DNA of 64,000 nt from Mangrovibacterium lignilyticum (GCF_010882175.1 NZ_WKLH01000002.1:1595790-1659789); one strand, 5' to 3'; counted from the stretch's first letter, positions 7,418 to 16,933 are shown. A program made the numbers and translations. The notes: a model not told the origin generated them from the sequence alone.

Positions 7418-9676
7418 ATGAAAAAACGGTTACTTAACTTATTACCCATATTCTTGGCGGTTATTTTAATCGCAGCTGTAGCGACCACCCTCAACGACTT
7501 CTTTATGCCGGGCTCACAACCGGGCGATTCCGGCAATATTGAACACCCAGATAAATGCGACAACTGCCATGGCGGATATGACCAAGCTGTAGAACCGGCC
7601 TTCAACTGGCGCGGCAGCATGATGGCTCAAGCCATGCGCGATCCTTTATTTTTAGCCTGCCTTGCAGTAGCCAACCAGGATGCACCGCAGTCCGGTGATT
7701 TATGCATCCGTTGTCACGCACCCGACGGCTGGTTAAACGGACGCTCCACGCCGACTGACGGCTCGGCACTAAATAGTAATGACCGCGAAGGCGTACAGTG
7801 CGACTTCTGCCACAAACTGGTGAAGCCTTCTGCAATTGGCATTAATCCGTTCCCGAATGACGCTGCTTACACCTCCGGAACTTATCAATCCGATCAGGAT
7901 TACCTGGGTACGATTACCATGATTCCACCACAATCCGGAAATGGCATGTACATTGCCCACTCGTCGAATGCCAAACGCGGGCCTTTTGCTGATGCTGCCG
8001 CCAAACATCAAGTCTATTATTCACCCTTTCACAGCCAATCCGATTTGTGCGGAACCTGCCACGATGTGAGCAGCCCGGTAATCGACAAGGATGGGGAGTT
8101 TTCATTGGGTGGAATCAACAAGGGAGTCGACGCTTTTATAACAACCAATATGCTGCCGATCGAACGGACTTTCAGTGAATGGAAAATGAGTGCCTTTGCC
8201 CAGGGCGCCATTTCAGGAACGCCATTCGGCGGAAACAAAACAAGCGTTTCAACTTGTCAGGATTGCCATATGCACGATGTGTCGGGCTATGGTGCCAACA
8301 AGAGGGGTATTCCCTTTCGCAGTGATCTTCCGCTACATGATATGACCGGTGGAAACACCTTCGTCCCTGACCTGGTCGCCCAACTGTTTCCCGGCGAAGT
8401 CAACCTGGCTGCATTAGAAGCCGGAAAACAACGCGCTTTGTTTATGCTGCAAAATGCAGCAACCATGGAACTGTCTGTTGTAAATAATGTTGCAACCGTA
8501 ACCGTCATAAATAACACCGGTCACAAACTGCCATCCGGCTATCCGGAAGGACGGCGGATTTGGATTAACCTGCAGGCTTACGATACAAACGGAGACCTGA
8601 CATACGAATCGGGCGCTTACGATCCCGGAACCGCCGAACTAAGCACAGAAGGAACCAAGATCTATGAAATAAGATTGGGAATGACTGACGACGTGGAAGC
8701 CGCTGCGGGTGTTTCCGGCGATCCGGAAACCGGGGAATCGTTCCACTTTGTGCTCAACAACAAAGTGGTCAAGGACAACCGCATTCCTCCGCTGGGATTT
8801 ACCAATGCGAACTTCAATGCCATCCAGTCACCGGTTGTAGCTTACGCTTACGCCGACGGCCAAAACTACGACGAATCGCAATACACGCTGCCTGCCGGAA
8901 TCACTTATGTGAAAGCTCAGCTTTTGTACCAAACCGTTTCCAAAGAATACGTTGAGTTCCTGAGGGATGAAAATACCACCAATGATGCCGGGAATATCCT
9001 TTACAGCCTTTGGTCTGCCAACGGCAAATCGGCTCCTGTGGTTATGAGTCAGACTGAATGGGGGACTCCTCCAACACCACCAACGATGCCGTTATATGCT
9101 GACATTTTAAGCCTCACCCGTGGTACAGCAAAAGGAAGTAAAGAATATGTTACCGCAGTGGTACATATTACCGATGGCAACGGAGCTCCTGTTTCGGCAG
9201 CCTTGGTTAGCGGTAACTTCTCCGGACCTACCTCGGATGCCGTAAGCGGCACAACCGACAGCAATGGCTTGGTTGAGCTTACATCCCGCTCAACCAGAAA
9301 CCCGGTTGGCGAATGGTGTCTTGCGATTACCGATGTCAGCAAAACAGGCTATGAGTTGGCATCAACTGTCAGTGCCTGCGAAAGCACCCTGAAAAGTGCG
9401 AGCCTGAAGTCTGCGCCTGTCAATGGGCTGAATATTTACCCCAACCCGTTCGCCGACAAAGTCTATTTCGGGATTACCAGACAAACTGACGACCATGTTC
9501 GAATTGAACTATACGATCTGACCGGAAAACTTGTCACGATCGTAGCCGACCAGGATATCAAGGCGAATCAGCCATATCTAGTCGAATTCAATGCGAACCA
9601 GCTACAGGATAATCTTCTTATTTATCGTCTGCTCTTCAACGACGAAACTATAAGCGGGAAGCTCGTCAAACAATAA
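7418..9676 (+). CDS. Secreted multihaem c-type cytochrome with T9SS sorting domain
   Basis: The N-terminal segment ~5-30 is hydrophobic (signal peptide or anchor). Five CxxCH haem c motifs lie in the first 285 residues: Cys47 (CDNCH), Cys96 (CIRCH), Cys128 (CDFCH), Cys211 (CGTCH) and Cys280 (CQDCH). Additional histidines could serve as distal ligands. Residues ~360-540 resemble a beta-sandwich (VNNVATVTVINNTGHKLPSGYPEGRRIWINLQAYD), a module often found after haem domains in large secreted cytochromes. Residues ~570-650 look Ig-like or CarboxypepD-like. A T9SS C-terminal domain (LNIYPNPFADKVYFG...GKLVKQ) ends the protein. Its electron donor, acceptor and role are unknown. The sorting domain places the haems outside the cell or on its surface. 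Confidence 0.8.
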   Translation: MKKRLLNLLPIFLAVILIAAVATTLNDFFMPGSQPGDSGNIEHPDKCDNCHGGYDQAVEPAFNWRGSMMAQAMRDPLFLACLAVANQDAPQSGDLCIRCHAPDGWLNGRSTPTDGSALNSNDREGVQCDFCHKLVKPSAIGINPFPNDAAYTSGTYQSDQDYLGTITMIPPQSGNGMYIAHSSNAKRGPFADAAAKHQVYYSPFHSQSDLCGTCHDVSSPVIDKDGEFSLGGINKGVDAFITTNMLPIERTFSEWKMSAFAQGAISGTPFGGNKTSVSTCQDCHMHDVSGYGANKRGIPFRSDLPLHDMTGGNTFVPDLVAQLFPGEVNLAALEAGKQRALFMLQNAATMELSVVNNVATVTVINNTGHKLPSGYPEGRRIWINLQAYDTNGDLTYESGAYDPGTAELSTEGTKIYEIRLGMTDDVEAAAGVSGDPETGESFHFVLNNKVVKDNRIPPLGFTNANFNAIQSPVVAYAYADGQNYDESQYTLPAGITYVKAQLLYQTVSKEYVEFLRDENTTNDAGNILYSLWSANGKSAPVVMSQTEWGTPPTPPTMPLYADILSLTRGTAKGSKEYVTAVVHITDGNGAPVSAALVSGNFSGPTSDAVSGTTDSNGLVELTSRSTRNPVGEWCLAITDVSKTGYELASTVSACESTLKSASLKSAPVNGLNIYPNPFADKVYFGITRQTDDHVRIELYDLTGKLVTIVADQDIKANQPYLVEFNANQLQDNLLIYRLLFNDETISGKLVKQ

Positions 9677-9696
9677 ATTCACGCGACAAATAGCTT

Positions 9697-9732
9697 AAAG
9701 CCACCAGCTCATGCCGGTGGCTTTTGTTTTTA
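9697..9732 (+). terminator. Rho-independent terminator
   Basis: A 9-bp stem AAAGCCACC / GGTGGCTTT (9697-9705, 9716-9724) is followed by TGTTTTTAT, 21 bases past the cytochrome stop codon. Confidence 0.85.
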
Positions 9733-9922
9733 TCGGCTAAGTCAAACCTCTAAACAGGGCCAGGTATTTATTGTCTTTTTGAAACAGGCAGCAAGCTTCG
9801 TTTCAGGTTCCACGAACAGACAGCCATGCAACCAAAAAAATAACGGCACATGAACCAATTCATAAACTTCAAAAAATATTATACGTACCACCTAGTTACA
9901 TAAGTCGCTAAACAAAATCAGG

Positions 9923-11170
9923 ATGAAAAGAGCAGTTATAACTGGAATCGGAGCGATAACGCCGATCGGGAATAGTGTCTCGGAATTTTGGGACAACCTC
10001 GTGAACGGGAAAAGCGGTGCGGCCTTCATCACCAAGTTCAATCCCGAAAATTACAACACAAAATTTGCGTGCGAAGTCAAAAATTTCAATCCATTGGCCG
10101 TTGCAACCCGACAAGAAGCCAAAAAGATGGATCTTTTTACCTTGTATGCGCTGGCTGCTGCCAAAGAATGCATCCAGGACTCCGGGATTGACCTGGAGCA
10201 ATGCGACCGCAACAAGGTTGGCGTCATCATTGCTTCGGGGATCGGAGGAATGAAAAGCTTCGAAGACGAGATCCTGAATTTTGCAGAGATCCGGGACAAA
10301 CCCCGTTTTAGCCCCTTCTTTGTAACGCGAATGATCACCAATATGGCTTCCGGGCAAATCTCCATCAAGTATGGGTTGCGGGGACCGAGCTACTCGTTGA
10401 CCTCCGCCTGCTCGTCGGCAAACAACGCCATCGCCAACGCGTTAGACCTGATCCGTCTCGGAAGGGCAACCATCATTTTGGCCGGTGGTGCCGAAGCAAC
10501 CATTACCGAAGCCTCGATCGGAGGTTTTAATGCCATCAAGGCGCTGTCAACCAGAAACGAGTCACCGGAGACGGCATCGCGCCCCTTTGATCAATCGCGC
10601 GACGGCTTTGTTTCAGGCGAAGGTAGCGGGGTGTTAATGGTTGAAGAACTTGAACATGCGCTGAAACGCGGCGCAAAAATCTATTGCGAACTGGCTGGCT
10701 ATGGTACGGCCTCCGATGCCTACCATGTCGTGGCCACACATCCGGACGGTCTGGGCGCAAAAATATCGATGGAAGAAGCATTGACCGATGCCGGTCTAAC
10801 TCCCTCTGATGTTGACTACATCAATGCGCATGCAACATCGACGCCACTCGGCGACATCAGCGAAACAAAAGCTATCAGCGAGGTATTCAACCAGGCTTTG
10901 GACAAGATTCAGATTAGTGCAACAAAATCAATGACCGGTCATTTGCTGGGTGCGGCAGGAGCGATTGAAGCCATCGCCTGCATTAAAGCCATTGAAAACA
11001 ATATCATCCCTCCAACCATCAACCTGAATGAAGTTGACGAAGCCATTGATCCCCGACTAAAACTCACGCCCAACAAAGCGGTACAAAAGGAAGTGCGGGT
11101 AGCGCTGAACAATACCTTTGGCTTTGGCGGTCATTGTTTAACCAGCATTTTCAAAGAATTTGAAAGGTAG
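9923..11170 (+). CDS. fabF: Beta-ketoacyl-ACP synthase II
   Basis: This enzyme condenses malonyl-ACP with an acyl-ACP in fatty acid elongation. The thiolase-fold family signature is complete: active-site Cys163 in SACSSANNAI, His303 in NAHATSTPLGD and His340 in MTGHLLGAAGA, the same numbering as E. coli FabF. NTFGFGGHCLTSIF near the end is the usual substrate-pocket motif. Length (415) is normal for the family. No acpP or other fab gene is adjacent, so it may be an additional copy serving a special lipid rather than the housekeeping enzyme. The TPR gene begins 25 bases downstream and could be co-transcribed. Confidence 0.92.
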   Translation: MKRAVITGIGAITPIGNSVSEFWDNLVNGKSGAAFITKFNPENYNTKFACEVKNFNPLAVATRQEAKKMDLFTLYALAAAKECIQDSGIDLEQCDRNKVGVIIASGIGGMKSFEDEILNFAEIRDKPRFSPFFVTRMITNMASGQISIKYGLRGPSYSLTSACSSANNAIANALDLIRLGRATIILAGGAEATITEASIGGFNAIKALSTRNESPETASRPFDQSRDGFVSGEGSGVLMVEELEHALKRGAKIYCELAGYGTASDAYHVVATHPDGLGAKISMEEALTDAGLTPSDVDYINAHATSTPLGDISETKAISEVFNQALDKIQISATKSMTGHLLGAAGAIEAIACIKAIENNIIPPTINLNEVDEAIDPRLKLTPNKAVQKEVRVALNNTFGFGGHCLTSIFKEFER

Positions 11171-11194
11171 AACATTCGATCTAAGCTCTTCGCC

Positions 11195-11887
11195 ATGATT
11201 AAACGACCAGTAAATAGATGGCCTTTTGCACTCAAATGGAGTTTATCCGTTTTACTATCCGTTTACTGCTTCCTAAACACGATTCAATCACAGGCTCAAA
11301 TATTAACTGACGACCATAACCTTGCTGTAGACTTAATTTACGAGGCAAAAACGTTGATTGAAAATAGTAATTATAAGCCTGCTATTGAAAACCTGAAGCA
11401 ATCAGTCGCGCTGGATTCCATTATCCGCGAAGAGTACACACTCCTGACCCAAGCCTGTTTTTATCAAAACGACATGGCAACTGCCAAAGAATACCTCCGA
11501 AAAGCCAAGCTTATTTTCCTTGAAGATGATGAACTATGCTATTACCTGGGAAAAGTTTATGAGAAGGAAATGAACCTACAGCTGGCGATTAATGAATATG
11601 GCGAAGCCATTAAATGGAGCAGTGTCAACGGAACTGATTATCCGATTGTTTTCGACTATTATGCCAGCCGTGGAACCTGCTATTTACTCCTCGGCGAATA
11701 CCAGAAAGCATTAACTGACCTTGACCAGGCCTTTGCTTTTAACAACAGCAAAGCAGACATCCTGATTAAACGGGGGATCGCTCTATATCATCTCAACCAA
11801 AAGGAAGAAGCTTGTCGCAATTGGGAAAAGGCTTATGAAATGGGGCTACAGCAGGCCTTGGTATACCTCGATCAAAACTGTAAGTAA
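11195..11887 (+). CDS. TPR-repeat protein, exported or membrane-anchored
   Basis: The N-terminus has a basic stretch (IKRPVNRWPFALK) followed by a hydrophobic segment (WSLSVLLSVYCFLN) and SQAQ, which fits a signal peptide. Residues ~45-225 are tetratricopeptide repeats: AKTLIENSNYKPAIENLKQSV, AKEYLRKAKLIF, YYLGKVYEKEMNLQLAINEYGEAI, GTCYLLLGEYQKALTDLDQAF, RGIALYHLNQKEEACRNWEKAYEMG. TPRs are protein-binding scaffolds, and the partner is unknown. It follows fabF by 25 bases on the same strand. Confidence 0.8.
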   Translation: MIKRPVNRWPFALKWSLSVLLSVYCFLNTIQSQAQILTDDHNLAVDLIYEAKTLIENSNYKPAIENLKQSVALDSIIREEYTLLTQACFYQNDMATAKEYLRKAKLIFLEDDELCYYLGKVYEKEMNLQLAINEYGEAIKWSSVNGTDYPIVFDYYASRGTCYLLLGEYQKALTDLDQAFAFNNSKADILIKRGIALYHLNQKEEACRNWEKAYEMGLQQALVYLDQNCK

Positions 11888-12010
11888 GCGATAACGGGAA
11901 GAACCATCTCCCATGTGCCGCGCGTCAGCCAGGCAACAGCAGGAATTCAGATTTAAACAGATTCTAAAGCACAAGATTGCCATATCGTCCTGTACGCAAA
12001 AGCCCGAAGC

Positions 12011-12619
12011 TTACAGGCCTATTCCAAACATATTCTTGATGCCGCTCAAAATCATGTTAATGCCAATCGCGCCGATAAAGAATCCGTTTAAGCGCATCAA
12101 CACTTCCATATTCTTATCATAGGCAGTCTTCAACCGCCTGCCTTCCAGCGAATCTCTGAATATTTTCAATAAATAGACCGCTACAAAATTGATTAAAAAG
12201 GCCAGTAACAGAATGAAAATCCCTGTCAATTTCGGCTGCCGGTAAGAGGTCAGAATACTCAATGAAATTGTTCCGGCTCCAACCATAAAAGGTAAGGCAA
12301 TCTCTGAAGCCAGATCGTCGAGATTCTCTTTCATCATGATCAGGGCTTTCTGTCCTTTGACAATGTAGAAATAGGCAAACGAGAAAATGATGATGCCCCC
12401 GAAAATACGAAACGATTCAAAATCGATCATAAACACCCGCTTAAACAGAAACTCACCCGAGAAAAAGAACAAATAACAAATGGCTAGCGAGATCAAGCTG
12501 GCTTTTAGCACAACAGTTATGAATTGTTTATGATCCAACTCTTTGCGGATCGGTTCAAGATATAAAAACAGTGCAAAAGGATTCAGCATAACGAGCAACT
12601 CAACCAGAGATAATAACAT
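12011..12619 (-). CDS. MarC family inner-membrane protein
   Basis: About six hydrophobic segments make up almost all of the 202 residues. The start (LLSLVELLVMLNPFALFLYLEPIRKELDHKQ) carries the NP-F pattern of the first helix of MarC proteins, and PFMVGAGTISLSIL is the matching conserved motif of the second half, so the inverted internal repeat of the family is present. The family (UPF0056) has no proven substrate, and the old link to multiple antibiotic resistance was not upheld. The gene stands alone between two plus-strand genes. Confidence 0.85.
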   Translation of the reverse strand: MLLSLVELLVMLNPFALFLYLEPIRKELDHKQFITVVLKASLISLAICYLFFFSGEFLFKRVFMIDFESFRIFGGIIIFSFAYFYIVKGQKALIMMKENLDDLASEIALPFMVGAGTISLSILTSYRQPKLTGIFILLLAFLINFVAVYLLKIFRDSLEGRRLKTAYDKNMEVLMRLNGFFIGAIGINMILSGIKNMFGIGL

Positions 12620-12725
12620 AGCGACTTAATCTGTTTAGTTTAATAACGAGCGGCAAGTTATCAAAAACTAATTGGTTGATAACAGTCTATTTGACATGTT
12701 TTTTGAAAATTGAGGATAAGTTCTG

Positions 12726-12902
12726 CACCCCACCTATTGCGGTGCTGCCAGTCTCAACTACCACTTAAAACCATGGCGGGAACTCTACGCTCTCCCTCAA
12801 AAAATTGCCCAACAACTGATCCGCCAACCCGTCAAACCAATATTTCGTGCGTTGCGTAAATTATGCCGTCTTCTGCTGCCGACCGAGACTCACGCTGTTT
12901 AA
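12726..12902 (+). pseudogene. Probable transposase C-terminal relic
   Basis: A 58-codon stretch with no start codon, preceded in frame by a stop, encodes a basic helical peptide (NYHLKPWRELYALPQKIAQQ, then LIRQPVKPIFRALRKLCRLL, ending LPTETHAV and TAA). Its composition and ending resemble the C-termini of DDE transposases in Bacteroidota. I cannot name the IS family, and no terminal inverted repeats or target duplications are visible. The rest of the 365-base gap between the marC-type gene and the next gene holds nothing else recognised. Confidence 0.4.
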
Positions 12903-12984
12903 AAGCGTGATTATTATGAGCATAATATATCGTCCAAGGGGCTATCCGCATTCAATTTTTCAGTAACTTACAGATAAAAACAAT

Positions 12985-14001
12985 ATGAAATACGCCGCCA
13001 TCTATGGGCTAATACTTCTTTTAGCCACATGTAGCACAACAAATAACGATACCATTTACTGGATTAACAGCTATCGGGTTGATTGCGTTGGCGTTGGGCC
13101 CATGAAATGCCTGTTAATACAAAAAGGTGAAAAAATAACCGAAGGTGAATGGCAAAACTTCTATGCAAAAATTGAAGGCTTTGAATACGAGCCCGGTTTT
13201 ATTTACAAGCTGAACGTAAAAGAAGAACAGTTGGAAAACGTTCCGGCCGATGGATCGTCCATCAAATACACGCTGGTTAAAATTCTGGAGAAAAAAGAAG
13301 ACTTAAAATTCCTGCTAAACGGTCGTTGGGATGCTGTAAAAATAGCGGATACAGTCATTAAGATACCCCGGATACGGGGAGCCGGAGTCGTTCCGCAAAT
13401 ACAATTTGATCTGGATGTCATGCAAATAGCAGGGACCGATGGCTGTAATAACTTTACCGGCAGCATTCAGCAAATTGGAGATACGAGCATTGAATGGGGA
13501 CCTTTGGCTTCAACCCGAAAAATGTGCGTCGACATGACGATCGCCGATGCTTTCGCAGAGGCCTTAAACAAAGTAAAGCAATATACCCTTGATGCGAACA
13601 AGTTAATACTGAGTGACGCCGACGGGAATGAGCTCCTGGAATTGGTGAAAGCTACCGAAGCCAAAGTGTTGCTGAATGATATCTGGGTGGCCGAATGGGT
13701 GGATGGTGAATCTGTTTCCGATCAAAACACCGCTCCCCGACTGGAAATAAACAGTTCGACAATGAAAGCTATCGGGAATGATGGTTGTAACAACTTCAAT
13801 GGAAAAATTACCCTATTAACCAACACAGAACTAACATTTGGTCCGATCGCGGGAACCAGAAAGATGTGCCCGGAGATGAGCATCCCCGACAAATTTAACG
13901 GGGCTCTTTCATTGACCCGAAGCTATAAAATCAGTAACTTGAAGCTCACACTGCTTAATGAACAGGACAAAGCATTGATGATATTAAAAAAAGTCGATTG
14001 A
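12985..14001 (+). CDS. Lipoprotein with DUF4377-like and two META (HslJ-like) domains
   Basis: The lipoprotein signal is short: MKYAAIYGLILLLATC with lipidation at Cys16. Residues ~25-100 match the DUF4377 pattern (VDCVGVGPMKCLLIQKGE, FYAKIEGFEYEPGFIYKLNVKEE, SSIKYTLVKI). Two META domains follow (~105-225 and ~230-335), each with the hallmark GxDGCNNFxG and TRKMC motifs (TDGCNNFTG/ASTRKMC, NDGCNNFNG/AGTRKMC). META domains occur in HslJ, a small outer-membrane protein linked to heat and novobiocin stress. A role in the envelope is likely, with the exact function unknown. The internal duplication is clear. Confidence 0.85.
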   Translation: MKYAAIYGLILLLATCSTTNNDTIYWINSYRVDCVGVGPMKCLLIQKGEKITEGEWQNFYAKIEGFEYEPGFIYKLNVKEEQLENVPADGSSIKYTLVKILEKKEDLKFLLNGRWDAVKIADTVIKIPRIRGAGVVPQIQFDLDVMQIAGTDGCNNFTGSIQQIGDTSIEWGPLASTRKMCVDMTIADAFAEALNKVKQYTLDANKLILSDADGNELLELVKATEAKVLLNDIWVAEWVDGESVSDQNTAPRLEINSSTMKAIGNDGCNNFNGKITLLTNTELTFGPIAGTRKMCPEMSIPDKFNGALSLTRSYKISNLKLTLLNEQDKALMILKKVD

Positions 14002-14071
14002 AAATAGCATAAAGCGAAACCATAGGCATTCGGCCATTCTTTGCATCATTCACCTCAAAATAGATTAAACA

Positions 14072-14497
14072 ATGAAGAATATTTTGCTAATCGTTTGTTT
14101 GCTTGCCGGACTTGGTATGCAATCACAAGCACAATCAGATAAAGATGGCTGGGTGCTACTGACTGAAAAATTGGTTGCTTATAAAGCGGAAACCGACCAT
14201 GTAAACATGTTGGGCAAGAAACAGAACTTGTCTAAGATCAAATTGAAATGTGTACAGGGAACTGTAAAACTGAAACAAATTCGTGTTGAAATGTCAGACG
14301 GAACCAAAAAGGAATACAGCCCCAAAGGAACCGGTGTGTTCAGTAAAGGTATGTCATCGTTTGCCTTCGAACTGCCCGGCAACGATACTAAATTGAAAGA
14401 GCTGGCAGTCGAATACGATTCAGTTGGAAACATTGCACTCACCAAACGAGCTAAAGTTGAAATTTGGGGTAAAGAGCGCAAAGGAAAAGAGGATTAA
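14072..14497 (+). CDS. Small secreted beta-rich protein
   Basis: Signal peptide is residues 1-21 (KNILLIVCLLAGLGMQSQA-Q). The mature ~120 residues have alternating hydrophobic strands (GWVLLTEKLVAYKAETDHVNM, IKLKCVQGTVKLKQIRVEMSDGTKKEY, AKVEIWGKE) in a compact beta-sandwich-like order, resembling the DUF2541 group of exported proteins. That assignment is tentative. It lies 70 bases after the META lipoprotein on the same strand and may be its operon partner in the periplasm. Confidence 0.65.
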   Translation: MKNILLIVCLLAGLGMQSQAQSDKDGWVLLTEKLVAYKAETDHVNMLGKKQNLSKIKLKCVQGTVKLKQIRVEMSDGTKKEYSPKGTGVFSKGMSSFAFELPGNDTKLKELAVEYDSVGNIALTKRAKVEIWGKERKGKED

Positions 14498-15169
14498 CGT
14501 ATTCTTAATAGCTGTTGGTTCCAGTCAGGCCCGCCGGGTATTTAGATGGGTTTGACTGGAAGAAAAAGGCTCCGACGTCCAAAACAAGCTGGCCACTCCA
14601 ACTTTCAGAAACAACGGCCAACATTGGGAATTCGACGGTCGTTTCCAGTTGTTGGCCGCACACATTTATCAGACAAACCGGTAGAACTTAGCGCCATTTT
14701 TGTAGGCTTTCTCTCCATTTTGGTTTCTGCAAAAAAATTTCCGCACAACCGAGCAACAATTAGCTTCCCCCTATTTCCGGTCAGAAGCATCCCGTAAACT
14801 TATGACAAATAAAAACACGACCGGCATTGGTTCTCATTTCTACATCCAATAAGCGACTCATTCGTGTCAGCTTTAGCCAATTGCCAAATACTGAACGACA
14901 GATCTAACAACTGTTAGTTACCACCTTCTTAAAGCCCTAAAACATGAATGGATATCTATGGCTGACCTTCACTCCGCCTATCCAATTGAAATTATCCACA
15001 AATGATCTAAGATCTAAGAAGCGGCCAATTCTGAACACATGCTACCAATACACTTTTCCCATCAACCGAACATTTTGTTAACTCTAAAAAAACGAACTTA
15101 AAAACAACTGAACTTACGCCGGTTCAAAAATCCGCAATAGTCCGGCAGCCAAGGAAAAGCGTATATTCT
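14498..15169. other. 672-base intergenic stretch, no gene recognised
   Basis: Small frames on both strands (14546-14797 plus, 14605-14790 minus) lack coding character. An imperfect inverted repeat GGCCAAC ... GTTGGCC spans about 14619-14660. The last 100 bases are A/T-rich and lead into the sigma factor promoter. Confidence 0.5.
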
Positions 15170-15814
15170 GTGGCCCATATTTTGTATTACCTTTGGGTCC
15201 TTGATAAAAACACCAAAAATTTGCCATTAACCTCCCAACATATTGACTCTAAAACGGTCCAGGCTTTACAAAAAGGAGATGTTCGTGCTTTCGATGAGCT
15301 TTTCCGTAAATATTCGGAAAGGCTGTACTTGTTCTCAAAAAAGTACCTGAAGTCGGACGAAGAAGCCCACGAGGTCGTGCAGGAAGTCTTTTTGTATGTC
15401 TGGGAAAAGCGCAACGAACTGAAGCCGGATAGCTCGTTTAATGCCTACGTGTTCACAATTGCTTTCAATCTGGTCAAAAAACACTTCAACCGGAAGGCCC
15501 GGGAGAATAAGTTTATGGACGAGCAACTCTACCTGTTCCTGGATGCCAGTGAAAACCTTGATCGGGAGATTGACTACAAGTTTCTACTCGAAAAAGTAGA
15601 ACGCATTATCGATAGTCTGCCGGAACGACGGAAAGCTGTCTTCATGAAACGGAAATACGAAGGCCTTCCCATTAAGCAAATCGCAGCCGAATTATCCATC
15701 TCTCCCAATACTGTCGAAAACCAATTATCGGCAGCACAGAAACACATTCAATCTGAACTGGAAAAAGAAAAACTCGGCGGATTCCTCTTTTTCAGCCTTT
15801 TTTTAGCCATTTAA
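15170..15814 (+). CDS. ECF RNA polymerase sigma-70 factor
   Basis: This factor directs RNA polymerase to a surface-uptake operon. Region 2 is residues ~38-105 (FDELFRKYSERLYLFSKKYL, EAHEVVQEVFLYVWEKRNEL) and region 4 is ~145-200 (IDSLPERRKAVFMKRKYEGLPIKQIAAELSISPNTVENQLSAAQKHI). The first ~17 residues are atypical, and a perfect -7 promoter element overlaps them, so the true start may be the TTG at 15221. It is followed by fecR, susC and susD, the standard sigma/anti-sigma regulated nutrient-uptake set in Bacteroidota. Confidence 0.92.
   Translation: MAHILYYLWVLDKNTKNLPLTSQHIDSKTVQALQKGDVRAFDELFRKYSERLYLFSKKYLKSDEEAHEVVQEVFLYVWEKRNELKPDSSFNAYVFTIAFNLVKKHFNRKARENKFMDEQLYLFLDASENLDREIDYKFLLEKVERIIDSLPERRKAVFMKRKYEGLPIKQIAAELSISPNTVENQLSAAQKHIQSELEKEKLGGFLFFSLFLAI
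15188..15195 (+). promoter_or_regulatory. Promoter -7 element (TACCTTTG) inside the 5' end of the sigma factor ORF
   Basis: TACCTTTG is a perfect match to the Bacteroidota -7 consensus TAnnTTTG. A start near 15201 would make an upstream ATG at 15170 untranscribed, so translation may begin at an in-frame TTG at 15221. Confidence 0.45.
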
Positions 15815-15919
15815 AACCATCTGATTATCTATCATTTGTAAAGATATGTCAAAAATTTCTAATTTTTTTCGCATTTCGGATAGTGGAAAAACCTCCCTGG
15901 TGGACATTACATACAGAAC

Positions 15920-16933
15920 ATGAACCTAAACAAGAACATACTGGACCGTTTTAGAAAGGGAAAATTCTCTTTCAGGGATTACCGCTCGGTATCGTCGTAC
16001 TTCGAAAAAGATCAATACGACGAAAAGATGCGCGACACCCTTTACGACGATTGGAATAAAACCCGCCCTCAAGGCAATTCGGGTTTTAAAGCCAGCCAGG
16101 TATTGGAAAAACTGCACCGCCAAATTCGTGTTGGTCGTCAACGCAGCACAGCTGAACAATTTATCCATGTTTTCTCGCGGATTGCGGCCGTATTAATCCT
16201 ACCGGCAATTCTTACCATTGGTATTCTCGCCTCTAACAAAACAAGCGAACAGAATCAAAACTGGGCTAAAATTGTTTCGCCCGTTGGTTCGCGCACACAG
16301 TTTCAGTTGCCCGACGGATCGAGTGGCTGGCTGAACTCCGGTTCTTCCATTAAGTACCCGATTGCTTTTAACGGCAACCGCCGCGTAGAAGTATCAGGTG
16401 AAGTTTGGTTTAGCGTTGTACACAAGAAAAAGGGCGATTTTAAAGTGTCGACACGAGATTTTGAAGTGAGCGTTTTGGGTACCGAGTTCAACGTTATCTC
16501 TTATCCGGACGAAGAATCGTCTTCGGTTATTCTGGAAAGGGGGAAAGTTGCCGTCAGAGGTTTAAACAGGAACTTCAAGGCTGAAATTGAGCCCAACGAG
16601 CAAATCACATATAACAAGCAAAATAATGAAGTAGTTAAAGCTACTGTTGACGCCGAAGCACTGACCAGTTGGAGAAACGGTCTGCTGGTGTTCAAAAACC
16701 AGCCGATGTCGGAAATTGCCAAGGTGCTGGAGCGAAAGTTTAATGTAGATATCGTGCTGAATGGTGATGAGTTGGAAAACTACATTTTCCGGGCAACTTT
16801 TCGCGACGAGAAAATTGAAGAGATATTAACGCTCATGGCTTCGGTTGCTCCCATTCGCTACAAAATATATGACCGGCAAAAACTAGCCAACGATGAATTT
16901 CAAAAAGAAAAAATTGAAATGTGGCTAAATTAA
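15920..16933 (+). CDS. FecR-type anti-sigma factor
   Basis: An inner-membrane regulator that holds the preceding ECF sigma factor until the outer-membrane receptor signals ligand. The cytoplasmic N-terminal part is residues 1-85, the membrane helix is ~88-108 (AAVLILPAILTIGILA), and the periplasmic FecR domain is ~115-215 (IVSPVGSRTQFQLPDGSSGWLNSGSSI, RRVEVSGEVWFSVVHKKKGDFKV, VLGTEFNVISY). A C-terminal DUF4974-type domain (~250-330, FKNQPMSEIAKVLERKFNVDI) is the usual contact to the STN domain of the receptor. It lies 105 bases after the sigma gene and before susC. Confidence 0.93.
   Translation: MNLNKNILDRFRKGKFSFRDYRSVSSYFEKDQYDEKMRDTLYDDWNKTRPQGNSGFKASQVLEKLHRQIRVGRQRSTAEQFIHVFSRIAAVLILPAILTIGILASNKTSEQNQNWAKIVSPVGSRTQFQLPDGSSGWLNSGSSIKYPIAFNGNRRVEVSGEVWFSVVHKKKGDFKVSTRDFEVSVLGTEFNVISYPDEESSSVILERGKVAVRGLNRNFKAEIEPNEQITYNKQNNEVVKATVDAEALTSWRNGLLVFKNQPMSEIAKVLERKFNVDIVLNGDELENYIFRATFRDEKIEEILTLMASVAPIRYKIYDRQKLANDEFQKEKIEMWLN

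Noticed and set aside
14546-14797. 83-codon frame on plus and 61-codon frame on minus strand in the same gap
   Set aside because: Neither has a plausible start context or coding bias; each is a by-product of the same sequence.
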